Positions 45,589 to 58,350 of a stretch of DNA of 61,841 nt are shown one piece after another. The notes below the pieces were generated by a model. The model searched no databases, was not told the origin of the DNA, and saw only the letters and a list, made by a program, of their open reading frames with translations. Numbering within the stretch: position 1 is the first letter of the stretch; each line of letters begins with the position of its first letter. The position numbers and the translations under genes are program-made. The DNA is from Novosphingobium sp. ST904 (lineage in GTDB: Bacteria; Pseudomonadota; Alphaproteobacteria; Sphingomonadales; Sphingomonadaceae), in NCBI RefSeq assembly GCF_001298105.1, contig NZ_LGJH01000133.1, positions 1 to 61,841 of the forward strand. Reading direction: 5' to 3'.

Positions 45589-46797
45589 TCAGACCGCCAA
45601 CCCCGCTGCCCGCGCGCTGGCCCAGGCCCATTGGAAATTGTAGCCGCCAAGCCAGCCCGTCACGTCAGCAGCCTCGCCTATCACATACAGCCCCGGAACC
45701 TTGCGAGCCTCCATCGTCTTGGAGGAGATGCCGCCGGTATCGATTCCCCCGGCGGTAACTTCCGCCTTGGCGAAGCCTTCCGAACCTTCCGGCACGAACG
45801 GCCAGCGCGCCAGCTTCGCTTCGGCCGCCGCGAGCGCCTTGTCGGACATGGCGCCGAGTTCGCCGTTCAGGCCGAGCCTTTCGCACAGCACATCCACCAG
45901 CCGTTCCGGCAGTCCTTCGCCCAGAACCTTGCGGAGCGCCGTGCGCGGGCGATCGCGCTTGGCGTCCCTCAGCCAGCCTTCGCCCCGGTCCGGCAGGAAC
46001 TGCGTCGTCACGGTCTGTCCGCGCTGCCAGTAGCTCGATATCTGGAGGATGGCCGGGCCGGAGAGCCCGCGGTGCGTAAACAGCGCCGCCTCGCGGAACG
46101 CGGCCTTGCCGCCCGCCTTGCCGTCTATGCGCGCGACGACCTCGGTCGACACGCCGGACAACTCGCGGAACAAGGCCTCGTCGCCCGAAAGCGTCAACGG
46201 CACCAGGGCGGGGCGCGGCTGGACAACCTTGAGCCCGAACTTGCGGGCCAGGTCATAGGCGATCCCGGTCGCGCCCATTTTCGGGATCGAAGGCCCCCCG
46301 GTCGCGATCACGAGCGCCGGGGCCGTCGCCATGCGCTCGCCGAAAGCGACGCGGTAGACCCCGTCGGCATGATCGATTTCACCAAGCGCATCGCCGCAGT
46401 TCACCGCAACGCCGCCCTTGGCGCATTCCTCCAGCAACATCGCCACGATCTGCCTGGCCGAACCGTCGCAGAACAGTTGACCCAGCGTCTTTTCGTGCCA
46501 GGCGATGCCATAGGCATCGACCAGCGCGATGAAATCGGCCGCAGTATAACGGCTGAGCGCGGATTTCGCGAAGTGAGGATTGCCCGAAAGGTAGCGGTCG
46601 GGCGCGGTGTGAACGTTGGTGAAGTTGCAGCGCCCGCCGCCCGAAATCAGGATCTTCTTGCCCGGCTGATCGGCATGGTCGAGCAACAGCACGCGCTTGC
46701 CGCGCTGTCCGGCCGTCGCCGCGCAGAACAGCCCGGCCGCGCCGGCGCCGAGAACGATGACATCGTATGGCACGATGCCCGCCGTGGAAGCCGTCAT
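45589..46797 (-). CDS. HI0933/YhiN family FAD-dependent oxidoreductase
   Basis: A 402-residue flavoprotein with an N-terminal FAD site (DVIVLGAGAAGLFCAATAG), GKKILISGGGRCNFTN, the middle ATGGPSIPKMGATG block and a C-terminal GEAADVTGWLGGYNFQWAW that closes the FAD site. This is the YhiN/HI0933 family, of unknown substrate. Its ATG overlaps the stop of the upstream FAD gene as ATGA, so the two are coupled. It ends 4 bases from the convergent J-like gene. Confidence 0.9.
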   Translation of the reverse strand: MTASTAGIVPYDVIVLGAGAAGLFCAATAGQRGKRVLLLDHADQPGKKILISGGGRCNFTNVHTAPDRYLSGNPHFAKSALSRYTAADFIALVDAYGIAWHEKTLGQLFCDGSARQIVAMLLEECAKGGVAVNCGDALGEIDHADGVYRVAFGERMATAPALVIATGGPSIPKMGATGIAYDLARKFGLKVVQPRPALVPLTLSGDEALFRELSGVSTEVVARIDGKAGGKAAFREAALFTHRGLSGPAILQISSYWQRGQTVTTQFLPDRGEGWLRDAKRDRPRTALRKVLGEGLPERLVDVLCERLGLNGELGAMSDKALAAAEAKLARWPFVPEGSEGFAKAEVTAGGIDTGGISSKTMEARKVPGLYVIGEAADVTGWLGGYNFQWAWASARAAGLAV

Positions 46798-48415
46798 GCC
46801 GGCGCCAGTTCCAGCGCGAGCGCTTCGGCCACGCGGATGCCGTCAACCGCAGCCGAAAGGATGCCCCCGGCGTAGCCCGCCCCTTCGCCCGCAGGGTAAA
46901 GCCCCCGCGTATTGAGGCTCTGCAGGTCCTTGCCGCGCGTGATCCGAACCGTGATGACGTGCGCGTCTCCACGCCCGTCATCACCACGTCGGGGTGATCG
47001 TAACCCGGCACCTGTCGGCCGAACACCGGCAGCGCCTCGCGGATCGCATCCACCACGAAATCTGGCAGGCACTGCTTGAGTTCGGTCAGGTGGACACCGG
47101 GCTGATAGCTCGGAATCACTTCGCCGAACTCGCTCGAAGGCCGGTCGGCCAGGAAATCGCCCAGCTTCTGGCCGGGCGCCTTGTAGTTTTCACCGCCGGC
47201 CTTGTAGGCCAGTTCCTCGAACTTGCGCTGGAAGGCGATGCCCGCCAACGGATCGCCGGGGTAGTCCTTGTCCGGATCGATATCGACCACGAGGCCGGAA
47301 TTGGCATTGAACTCGGCGCGCGAATACTGGCTCATGCCGTTGGTGACGACGCGGCCCGGCTCGCTTGCCGCCGCCACGACCCGCCCGCCCGGACACATGC
47401 AGAAACTGTAGACTGTGCGCCCGTTCGAAGCCTTGTGCGCAATCGAATAGGCGGCAGGACCAAGGATCTTGTTGCCCGCGTTGTCGCCATAACGCGCCGT
47501 GTCGATCCAGCTCTGCGGATGCTCGATGCGCACGCCGATCGCGAAAGGCTTGGCCTCGATATGGACGCCGCGGCCGTGCAGCACCTCGAAAGTATCACGC
47601 GCGGAATGGCCCACCGCCATGATGACGTGGGTGGCGGGCAGGAATTCTCCGTTGGAGAGATGCAGGCCGGTGATGCGGCGCTCGCCGTCCTCACCCTGCT
47701 CGACTTCGAAATCGTCGACGCGGGTGCCGAAACGGTATTCGCCGCCCAGCTGCTCGATCGTCTCGCGCATCGACATCACCATGGTGACGAGACGGAACGT
47801 GCCGATATGCGGGTGGGCCTCGGTAAGGATGTCGTCCGGCGCACCGGCCTTGACGAATTCGGTCAGCACCTTGCGGCCGAGGTGGCGACTGTCCTTGATG
47901 CGGCTGTAGAGCTTGCCGTCGGAAAACGTGCCCGCTCCGCCCTCGCCGAACTGCACGTTGCTCTCGGTATCGAGCACCGAGCGGCGCCAGAGCCCCCAGG
48001 TATCCTTCGTCCGCTCGCGCACGGCCTTGCCGCGCTCGACGATGATCGGCCTGAAGCCCATCTGCGCGAGAACAAGCGCGGCCAGCAGTCCGCAGGGACC
48101 GGCGCCGATCACCACCGGTCGCGGGCCATCGAAGCCTTCCGGCGCATGGGTGACGAACTTGTATGACGTATCCGGCGTCGGGCGCACGTGCTGGTCGCCA
48201 TGATGCGCCGCCAGCACTTTGGCCTCGTCCTTCACCAGCACGTCCAGCGTGTAGACCAGCTTGATCGCGTTCTTGCGCCGCGCGTCATTACCGCGGCGCA
48301 CCACCGTGACGCGCTCGAGAGCGCCGAGTTCGATCCCCAGCCGCGCGCAGACGGCGGCGTCGAGTTCCTCAGGGGCATGGTCGAGCGGCAGGGTAAGGTC
48401 GGACAAGCGTAACAT
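46794..48415 (-). pseudogene. NAD(P)/FAD-dependent dehydrogenase, one frameshift
   Basis: A flavoprotein of about 540 residues when repaired: an N-terminal S1/THUMP-like small domain (about 1-95), then VVIGAGPCGLLAALVLAQMGF for FAD, NVQFGEGGAGTFSDGKLYSR, and a C-terminal LYPAGEGAGYAGGILSAAVDG block. This matches the family of uncharacterised FAD-dependent dehydrogenases (YP-type, COG2509). The last part is in another frame: one C is lost near 46951 (TCACCGG read as TCACGG), otherwise the frame runs into the next gene. Its stop then overlaps the downstream ATG as ATGA. Function unknown. Confidence 0.85.
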
Positions 48416-48627
48416 TCGCGGGCCCTTATACCCGTTCGGTCCAGGACGCCACGGCTTTGCGGGACCGCCGGGGTGCCGTTATGGCAAACCCGCTTGAAGC
48501 GGAAAGAAAATCCCCAACGGCTCACAACGCGCCCTCGCCCCGGCGATGTGCCCGTAAACCGGAGCGCAGCAGTGAGGGAGAGTTCACCTTCCCGGGCGGT
48601 TCACCCCAAAAGCGCGCGCCTTGTCGA

Positions 48628-49581
48628 TCACCTTTCGGCGAGAATTCCCGCAAGCCATTGCGAAGCCTCGCCAATCGCCCGATCGGCAAGACCCGAAACG
48701 GAAACGGCTTCGAGGAAGCTATGCGTGGCGCCCGGATAGACGCGCAGTTCGGTCGCCACGCCTGCTTTCGCGAGTCGCGCCGCCATCTCAAGGTTCTCGT
48801 CAAGCAGCACATCGCATTCGGCTACGCAGAGCCATGAAGGCGCAAGCCCCCCAAGCTCTGCATGAAGCGGCCGGGCGAGCGGATCGTCAACCGGCTCCTG
48901 GCCGAGATAGCTCGCCCAGAATTCGTCCATCTCCGGCCCAGTGAGCATGTAGCGATCGCCATCCCCATAACGGCGATAGCTTCCTGTCCAGGTGCCGTCC
49001 CAAGCGCCATAATTGAGCAGAAGGCCAAGCGGCATCACGGCCCCGACGGTCCTGCGGCGCAGGGCTGCGGCAACCGCGAGATTGGCGCCCGCACTGTCTC
49101 CGCCCAGTGCATAACGCGCCGGGTCCAGGCCGTGCGACGCCCCAGCACCGGCAAGCCAGTCAAGTACCTCCGTGATCGCCTCGATGGCGCAAGGGAAGCG
49201 CTGCTCCGGCGCCAGCGGATAATCGATGCCCAGCACCGCGCAGCCGGCTCGGCCTGCATATTCCCGCATCAGCCGGTCATGGGTGTCGATGCTGAACAGG
49301 GTCCATCCGCCGCCGTGAAGGTAGACGAGCACGGGCAGGTTCGCTTCGACGGAGGGCCGGTGAATGCGGATTCGCACGCCGGAGGCTCCGACATGGAACT
49401 CATCCGCGGCGGCCATCGCCGGACCGCCCGCTCGCCATGGCTGCCGCTGCCGTTCGGCAATCGCACGTCGCTCGGAGACCGAAATCCCCGGCCGCGAGCC
49501 GAGCGCCGCCGAGGCGGCGAACATCGCGGTCAGCCATGACCGGATTTCGGGATCGACATCATCATTGGGAAACCGTGCCAT
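48628..49581 (-). CDS. Alpha/beta hydrolase (hormone-sensitive-lipase type esterase)
   Basis: A 317-residue esterase of the HSL (type IV) family. The oxyanion motif HGGG lies near residue 90 (VYLHGGGWTLF), the nucleophile Ser in GDSAGANLAVA near 162, the Asp in CDVLLDE and the His near the C-terminus in GATHSFLEA. No signal peptide, so it is cytosolic. Start at 49581 has AGGATT upstream. It follows the amidohydrolase gene by about 46 bases on the same strand, so the two may act in one degradative pathway. Confidence 0.88.
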   Translation of the reverse strand: MARFPNDDVDPEIRSWLTAMFAASAALGSRPGISVSERRAIAERQRQPWRAGGPAMAAADEFHVGASGVRIRIHRPSVEANLPVLVYLHGGGWTLFSIDTHDRLMREYAGRAGCAVLGIDYPLAPEQRFPCAIEAITEVLDWLAGAGASHGLDPARYALGGDSAGANLAVAAALRRRTVGAVMPLGLLLNYGAWDGTWTGSYRRYGDGDRYMLTGPEMDEFWASYLGQEPVDDPLARPLHAELGGLAPSWLCVAECDVLLDENLEMAARLAKAGVATELRVYPGATHSFLEAVSVSGLADRAIGEASQWLAGILAER

Positions 49582-49627
49582 CGAATCCTGCGCAACCGAG
49601 ACGGAAATCCGGGAAGATCGAAGCGTT

Positions 49628-51301
49628 TCAGCCGTAGACTTTCGTTCCGCCAAGGTGGGTCGAAACAACCTTGGCCTTGTCCAGATCGGCCGGATCGATT
49701 GCGGCCAGGTCGCGGTCCCAGATCACGAAGTCCGCCAGTCTCCCCGGCGAAAGCGTGCCGGTGTCTGCCTCCGATCGTCCGGCGAAAGCAGCGCCACGCG
49801 TATAGGCGAGCAGCGCGTCATGGATCTCGACCTTCTGTTCGGGATACCAGCCGTTCGGATTGGCCCCGTCGAGCGTCTGGCGCAGCACCGCCGCTTTGAG
49901 CCCGGTCAGCGGATCGATCGGCGCCACCGGCCAGTCGAACCGAACGAGACATGCGCGCCGCTCCTGATGAGCGATTCGAAAGCATATGTGGTCTTGAGCC
50001 GTTCCGGGCCGATGCGGCGCACCGCCCAGCGGCGTCGTCCACGGCATGGAACGGCTGGACCGAGGCGATCACTCCCTGTTCGGCGAAACGGCCGATGGAT
50101 GCGGGGTTGAGATGCTGTGCATGTTCGATGCGCCCCCGCCGATCGCGCGGGCCATTTACCCTGGCCACCTCTGCCCAGAAATCGAGCACCATGTCATTGG
50201 CGCGGTCCCCGATGGCATGCGTGGCGATCTGGAGGCCCGCAGCATCCGCCGCCAGCATGAGCGATCGCATCTCGTCAGGATCGGTCACCGTGATGCCCCG
50301 CGTCTTGGGATCGTCGAGATAAGGCTCGTAGAACAGCGCCGTGCGCGAGCCGAGCGACCCGTCGAACACGACCTTGCAACCGCCCCAGCGCACGAATTCA
50401 TCGCCGCGCCCCTCGGCCTTGATGATCGCGTCGAGCTTCTGCCAGTCCTTCAGCGGGGTCATCGCATAGAAGCGGAACGGCAGATTGCCCGAAACCCGGA
50501 TCCGGCGCGCGGATTCGAAGGTGTTCCAGTCGATCCCGGTCTCGTGAACCTGCGTCACCCCCTTCGACAGGGCAAGCTGGATGCCCCGGCGGTTCGTTGC
50601 ATCGATCTGCGCGTCGGTGGGGCGCGGAATGCGCTCGATCACCATGTCCTTGGCGGCGTCCTTGAACACGCCGGTAAGGCGGCCCTTGCCGTCTCGAACG
50701 ATCACGCCGCCGGCCACATCGGGCGTATCCTCGCCGAGGTTCAGCATCCTGAGCGCCAACGAATTCAGCACGATCATATGCAGGTCGTAGCGGACCACGG
50801 CGACGGGCGTCTGCTGGCTCACCGTATCGAACCAGTCGCGGCTCGGCAGTTCGCCGCCCCAGGAATCGTTGTCCCAGTTGCCGCCGAGCAGCCATTCCCC
50901 CGCCGGCATCGCCTTGGCCGCGTCGGCAATCACTTTCACGAAAGCCTCGCGATTGTGCGCCTCTCGAAGAGAAGGCTGGCCGATCGTGGCCGAGCCCATG
51001 GTGAAGTGGACGTGGCAATCGGTAAAGCCGGGCGTGACGAACGCTCCGCCAAGATCGACGACCCGCGTCCGCTTGTCCGCGAGGCTCCGCGTGGCCTCTG
51101 CCCCCAACGCCACCACGCGCGAGCGACGAGGCCGATGGCGTCCGTGAATATCTCGCGCCCCTCGCCCGTCCAGATGCGGCCGTTGGTGTAGATCGTATCC
51201 ACCGGAACGCCCCGCGCCCACGCCGCCTGCCTATAGAAAAGCCCGGCCGCTGCGGCGCCGGCGGTGCGGGTGATGAAGTTTCGGCGGTTTAGTGCTGTCA
51301 T
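49628..51301 (-). pseudogene. YtcJ-type amidohydrolase with Tat signal, three frameshifts
   Basis: A metal-dependent amidohydrolase (amidohydrolase_3) of about 558 residues when repaired. The N-terminus is a twin-arginine signal (NRRNFITRTAGAAAAGL), so it is exported folded. The metal motif is TDCHVHFTMG; later [10 protein letters not shown] and GSDWPV supply further ligands, and the C-terminus is the usual LADFVIWDRDLAAI. Single G losses break the frame near 51124 (GTCGGC to GTCGC), 50033 (GACGGCC to GACGCC) and 49936 (TTCGGAC to TTCGAC). All motifs are conserved across the breaks, so an error in the sequence is likely. Substrate unknown. Confidence 0.85.
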
Positions 51302-51375
51302 CTTGCGTCCCGTCGGGTGGTGGAAGTCTTCTTCCGAACATGAGCGGGCGCGCTGGAGCCCGAAACGGCCAATTA

Positions 51376-51395
51376 CGAAAAAACCCGACGGGTCC
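51376..51395 (-). terminator. Short rho-independent terminator after the MocR gene
   Basis: On the minus strand, ACCCG-T-CGGGT is followed at once by TTTTTT, about 10 bases after the MocR stop at 51406. The stem is short (5 bp) but the T run is complete. Confidence 0.5.
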
Positions 51396-51405
51396 AGTCC
51401 GCCTC

Positions 51406-52878
51406 CTACCGCGCAGCCTCCGCCAGCGCGGTGATCGCCCTTGTCGCTTCCGTATCGTTGAGACTGGCGAAGCCGAGCCGCAGCCCCCGCGGCGCGGTAT
51501 CGCGCGCCATGAACGAGCGGTAGCTGGCGAAACGCAGGCCCTGCGCCCGTGCACGCTCCTCCATCCGGTCGAGATCGCCGCGGAACTTCACCCAGAAAGC
51601 GAGCCCTCCGTCCGGGACCGCGAAATCGACATGTTCGCCGAGATGCGCGTCAAGCAAGGCCGCGAAGGACTGGCGGCGTTCGGAATAGACACGCCACGCC
51701 TTGCGGGCATGGCGGCGCAGTTCACCGTTGCGGATGAGTTCGGCGGCGGTTTCCTCGGTAACGGTATTGCCCATGCCGTCGGTCAGCGAGACCCGGTGCG
51801 CCACGGCGTCGATCACCGCTTCGGGCGCAGCAAGGAAGCCGATGCGCAGCGCCGGCAGCAGCAGTTTCGACATCGACCCCAGATAAAGCACCTGCCCCGG
51901 CGCATAGCCCGCCATCGGCAACAGCGGCTGAGACTGGAAATGAAATTCGTGATCGTAATCGTCCTCGATGATCGCAACACCAAACTGTCTTGCGATTTCA
52001 AGCAATTGCAGCCGCCGTTCCGGGCGAAGCGCGATCGTGGTGGGGAACTGATGGTGCGGCGTCAGGAACACCGCACGCACCGAGTGGCGGCGGCACATCG
52101 CCTCGACCTCGCCCACGTCGATCCCCTCGTCGTCCAGCCCCACCGGGATCACCTTGCCGCCCAATGCGCGGATCGCGGCGACGGCGGGCTCATAGGTCAG
52201 TTCCTCCACGATCACCGCATCGCCCGGTTCGATCAGCACCTGAAGCGCCAGGAACAGACCGTTCTGGCTGCCCCTGGTGATGCAGATATTGGCCGGGGTC
52301 ACGGGCAGTCCGCGCTGGCTGCGCAGCATCTCGGCGATCTGTTCCCGCAGCAGTTCGGAACCGCGCGGATCGCGGTATTGCAGGCGATTGGCGCGCGAGG
52401 CCCGGCTGATCGCCGAGCGATAGGCGCGGGCAAGCTGGTCTGCCGGGAAAATCCGCCCGTCCGGCGCGCCTTCGTCCAGCTTGATGCCCTTGCCGCCGGG
52501 CAGCGCCAGCGGCCGCTCGGGCGGTTCGGAAAAACGGTAATGCGTCTGCTCGAACCGCCGATCCGCCTCCTGCCCGCCCTCGGCAGCAGTCGCTTCCGGC
52601 GACTGGCTGCTGGGCAGCGAGCGCGAAACCACGGTGCCGCGCGTCCCCTCGGTGGAAAGCCAGCCCTGCGCGATCAAGTCCTCATAGGCGAGCACCACGG
52701 TCTTGCGATTGACGCCGAGCGCCCCCGCCAGTTCGCGGCTGCTCGGCAGGTATGTGCCCGAAGCGAGCCGCCCGGTTTCGATATCCCGGATGAGCGCGTG
52801 GATGATCTGCATATAGATCGGCGTTCCGCGCTCGGGATCGATACGTTCGCCGAGAGTGACCTGCCAGGGACGCAGCAT
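51406..52878 (-). CDS. MocR/PdxR-type regulator (GntR helix-turn-helix plus aminotransferase domain)
   Basis: A 490-residue fusion: a GntR-type winged helix (about 15-85, with LPSSRELAGALGVNRKTVVLAYEDL) and a class I aminotransferase-like domain (about 130-490). The PLP lysine motif is YLGSMSKLLLPALRIGF, preceded by IIEDDYDHEFHF. MocR regulators sense PLP or amino compounds and usually control a neighbouring divergent gene; here a truncated globin gene lies divergent, 294 bases away, and no pdx gene is present, so the target is unclear. Confidence 0.9.
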   Translation of the reverse strand: MLRPWQVTLGERIDPERGTPIYMQIIHALIRDIETGRLASGTYLPSSRELAGALGVNRKTVVLAYEDLIAQGWLSTEGTRGTVVSRSLPSSQSPEATAAEGGQEADRRFEQTHYRFSEPPERPLALPGGKGIKLDEGAPDGRIFPADQLARAYRSAISRASRANRLQYRDPRGSELLREQIAEMLRSQRGLPVTPANICITRGSQNGLFLALQVLIEPGDAVIVEELTYEPAVAAIRALGGKVIPVGLDDEGIDVGEVEAMCRRHSVRAVFLTPHHQFPTTIALRPERRLQLLEIARQFGVAIIEDDYDHEFHFQSQPLLPMAGYAPGQVLYLGSMSKLLLPALRIGFLAAPEAVIDAVAHRVSLTDGMGNTVTEETAAELIRNGELRRHARKAWRVYSERRQSFAALLDAHLGEHVDFAVPDGGLAFWVKFRGDLDRMEERARAQGLRFASYRSFMARDTAPRGLRLGFASLNDTEATRAITALAEAAR

Positions 52879-53172
52879 GTTCGTTTTCGCCTTCCTCGTA
52901 AGGAGGTTCCTTCGCTAACATCCCATCCCGCGATGGACCATGGGAATTTTCCAATACAGGCATTTTTACGGACCACTGCGACATTACGGAGCCGTTACCC
53001 AAAATGCATGAGGATCTGGAAAAATCATTCAATCCATCGCTTAAGTCCTGAATTTCCTGCAAAATGCACCTGACAGAAAGCGACAGAGAAGGGGTAGAGC
53101 GCCGCAGAGGGCGCCAGAAGCGCCGCATTTCCCGCTTGCCTGCCGCGTCCGCCTGTCCAAAGGACAAGCGCC
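52879..53172. other. Divergent region between MocR and globin genes
   Basis: 294 bases expected to hold both promoters. The part from 52900 to 53060 is AT-richer than its surroundings. MocR-type regulators commonly bind direct repeats in such gaps, but I could not identify a repeat with confidence. No coding frame looks real. Confidence 0.4.
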
Positions 53173-53592
53173 ATGACCGAGACCACCCTTTACGACCGGA
53201 TCGGCGGCGCGCCGACCATCGATGCCCTTGTCGACAGCTTCTATGCCCGCATGGACGAACTCGATGCAGCGCGCACCATCCGCGCCATGCATCCGCAAGA
53301 CCTTGGCCCGCTGGGCCAGGTGCTGAAGGACTACCTTTCCGAATGGCTCGGCGGCCCGGCGCTGTTCTCTCCGGTGCGCGGCCATCCCCGCATGCGCCAG
53401 CGCCATATGCGCGTGCCGATCGATTCCGCCGCGCGCGATGCATGGCTGCTGTGTATGCGCGGGGCGCTGGCGCAGACGGTGGCCGACGAAGCAGCAAGAA
53501 GCGCCATCGACGATGCCATGGCCCGCCTTGCCGACTGGATGCGCAACGTCCCCGACGAACCCGCCGCCGAAACCACGATTAGCCAGAACTAA
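53173..53592 (+). CDS. Group II truncated hemoglobin
   Basis: A 139-residue 2-on-2 globin of group II (GlbO-like), a cytosolic heme protein linked to oxygen or nitric oxide chemistry. The proximal His is H78 in RMRQRHMRVPI; the group II Trp at G8 is W91 (RDAWLLCM); the heme-pocket Tyr is in SFYARMDEL. The block LGGPALFSPVRGHPRMR is typical of the group. The start has a modest AAAGGACAAGCG upstream. It is divergent from the MocR gene and about 87 bases before the lig genes. Confidence 0.9.
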   Translation: MTETTLYDRIGGAPTIDALVDSFYARMDELDAARTIRAMHPQDLGPLGQVLKDYLSEWLGGPALFSPVRGHPRMRQRHMRVPIDSAARDAWLLCMRGALAQTVADEAARSAIDDAMARLADWMRNVPDEPAAETTISQN

Positions 53593-53678
53593 TCGCCTCT
53601 CAGGGCAATCCCCTTCGCCTTTCCTGCGGCGCCGGGCCTAGAATGACGGCCTGAAATTACGATAATGCAGGAGAGCAC

Positions 53679-55224
<1,546 letters not shown>

Positions 55225-55237
55225 GATAAAGGGAAAA

Positions 55238-55257
55238 GCAGGGGCCATCGCCCCTGC
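55238..55257 (+). terminator. Hairpin after ligI
   Basis: GCAGGGG and CCCCTGC form a 7-bp stem around a 6-base loop, 13 bases after the ligI stop. No T tract follows, so it may be a structural or Rho-assisted end. Confidence 0.45.
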
Positions 55258-55320
55258 ACCCCCGACTTTCTCGGCGCGCCCCGCACTCGCGGTTGGCGCG
55301 CCGATTGCGTCGGGAGACAT

Positions 55321-55339
55321 AAAAAGCCTGCGACGCAGG
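55321..55339 (-). terminator. Rho-independent terminator downstream of fghA
   Basis: On the minus strand CCTGCG-T-CGCAGG is followed by CTTTTT. It lies about 75 bases after the fghA stop at 55415. A second, longer stem without a T run (CCGGGGGAT and its complement, 55385-55403) sits between the two. Confidence 0.6.
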
Positions 55340-55414
55340 GAGTGCACGAGGCATCTGCGCGCGCAAGGTCGACATTCCGAGGGTCCGGGGGATCATCCCC
55401 CGGGTCTTCCTCTT

Positions 55415-56244
55415 CTACTTCAACCTTTCCGCGTGCCAGCCGACATGCTCGGCCATGAACGTCGAGATGAAGTAGTAGGAGTGGTCGTAGCCCTCCTGCA
55501 TCCGGATCGTCGCAGGCTGGCCCGCCCTGGCGCAAGCCTCTTCCAGCAGATGCGTCTTGAGCTGGCCTTCAAGGAAGCCGTCGGCCGTGCCCTGATCCAC
55601 CAGCAGGTCCGGCAGGCGCGCGCCGTCCTCGATCAGTGCGCAGGCGTCGTATTCGCGCCATGCCGAGCGGTCCCCGCCGATATAGCCGGTCAGCGCCTTC
55701 TCGCCCCATGGGCAATTGAGCGGCGAGACAATCGGTGCAAAGGCGCTGACCGAGCGGAAGCGCGACGGATCGCGCAGCGCGATCGTCAGCGCGCCGTGGC
55801 CGCCCATCGAGTGGCCGGTAATGCCCTGCCGCGCCATGTCGGCGGGGAAGTGCTCGGCGATCACGGCGGGAAGCTCGGTCTCGATGTAGGAGCGCATGCG
55901 GAAGTTCGCGCTCCACGGTTCCTCCGTCGCATCGACGTAGAAGCCCGCGCCCTTGCCGAAGTCGTAGCCTTCGTCGTCCGGCACATCGTCGCCGCGCGGA
56001 GAGGTGTCCGGCGCGACGAGGATCACGCCATGCTCGGCGCAGGCGCGGCGGAACTCGCCCTTTTCGGTGACGTTGGCGTGGGTGCAGGTCAGCCCCGAGA
56101 GGAACCACAACACCGGCAGCTTCGTGCCCGGCGCATGATCCGGCACGAAGACCGAAAAGGTCATCGGTGTGCCGGTTTCGGCGGAGGCGTGGGTGTAGAC
56201 ACCCTGCACCCCGCCGAACGCCCGGTTGGTCGAAACCGTCTCCA

Positions 56245-56245
<1 letters not shown>
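55415..56245 (-). CDS. fghA: S-formylglutathione hydrolase
   Basis: A 276-residue alpha/beta esterase that hydrolyses S-formylglutathione to formate and glutathione, step two of glutathione-dependent formaldehyde removal. The nucleophile motif is GHSMGGHGALT, with FLSGLTCTHANVTEKGEF near the start and YDHSYYFISTFMAEH with the catalytic His near the end. The start at 56245 overlaps the dehydrogenase stop as TGATG, so the pair is translated together. The terminators downstream close the operon. Confidence 0.94.
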
Positions 56246-57357
<1,112 letters not shown>

Positions 57358-57406
57358 GGGGTATGCTCCTGAAATTCTGAAGGCCTTTGTAGGACCGCGC
57401 CTTGCT

Positions 57407-57440
57407 GTGATAAAGCGGCCGTTCTGAAAAGGATTATCAC
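57407..57440. promoter_or_regulatory. Inverted repeat GTGATAA-N20-TTATCAC in the adh/LysR divergent gap
   Basis: Two perfect 7-base arms (57407-57413 and 57434-57440) lie between the divergent dehydrogenase (start 57357) and LysR (start 57453) genes. The arm spacing of 20 is not the T-N11-A type, so it may be two half-sites or a larger complex. Position makes it a reasonable operator candidate. Confidence 0.4.
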
Positions 57441-57452
57441 CATACGGGGACA

Positions 57453-58338
57453 ATGATGCTCGGCCAGTGGGATGGTATCGAGGAGTTCGTGATCGTGGCG
57501 CGCTCGGCAGCTTCACGCAGGCGGCCGAGGCCTACGGCGCTTCGGTTACGCACATGAGCCGGGCGCTGGCGCGGCTGGAGGCGCGCCTGCAGGTGCAGCT
57601 GCTCCACCGCACCACGCGCTCGCTACGGCTGACCGAGACGGGGCAGATATTCCTCGAAACCTGCCGCCGCCTGATCGAGGAACGGGACGAGGCCATCGCC
57701 GCCATCACCTCGCAAGGCGAGCCGCGCGGGCATTTGCGCGTCACCTGTTCCTATGCGCTGGGCGAGAAGTTCGTGGCGCCGCTGGTGCGCGAACTGTCGC
57801 AGGCCTATCCGGCGATCTCGGTGACGCTGGACCTCGACAACTCGCTGGTGGACCTGATCGCCGATGGCTACGATCTGGCGATCCGCACCGGCCATCTGGA
57901 GGACTCGCGGCTGGTGGCCACCCGCGTCGCCTCGCGGACATTGGTGACGCTGGCCTCGCCCGCCTACCTCGACGCGCGGGGGCGTCCTTCCGATATCGCC
58001 GACCTTTCCCGCCACGAATGCCTCGTCGGCTCGGCGGCGCAATGGCATTTCCGGGGCGGCCGGACCTTTCGCCCGCAAGGACGCTGGCGCTGCAACAGCG
58101 GCAATGCCCTGCTGGAAGCGGCGCTGGCGGGGATGGGCATTTGCCAGCTACCGGCATTCTACCTCGCGACCGTGTGGCCGCCGGAAGACTGGAGCCGGTG
58201 CTGGCGGCGCTGGCGCCGGAAGAAGAGCCGATCTGGGCGGTCTATCCGCAGCGCCGGCACCTCTCCCCCAAAGTCAGCGCGCTGGTGGCGCACTTGCGCG
58301 CGCAGTTGCCCGCAAGGCTGACCGAAGCCAGCGCCTGA
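57453..58338 (+). pseudogene. LysR family transcriptional regulator, two frameshifts
   Basis: A LysR-type regulator of about 295 residues when repaired: winged helix from [16 protein letters not shown] through GASVTHMSRALARLEARL, then the effector domain ending AVYPQRRHLSPKVSALVAHL. The first break is a missing G near 57507 (TCGGGC read as TCGGC) and the second a missing C near 58165 (CTCCGC read as CTCGC). Both sides keep LysR similarity. Two in-frame ATGs (57453, 57456) are possible starts. It is divergent from the formaldehyde-detoxification operon and is its likely regulator. Confidence 0.82.
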
Positions 58339-58350
58339 CCCAGGTGCAGA

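Noticed and set aside
44645..45643. A 332-codon plus-strand frame inside the J-like gene
   Set aside because: It is in another frame of a continuous, well formed gene and has an arginine-rich shadow composition.
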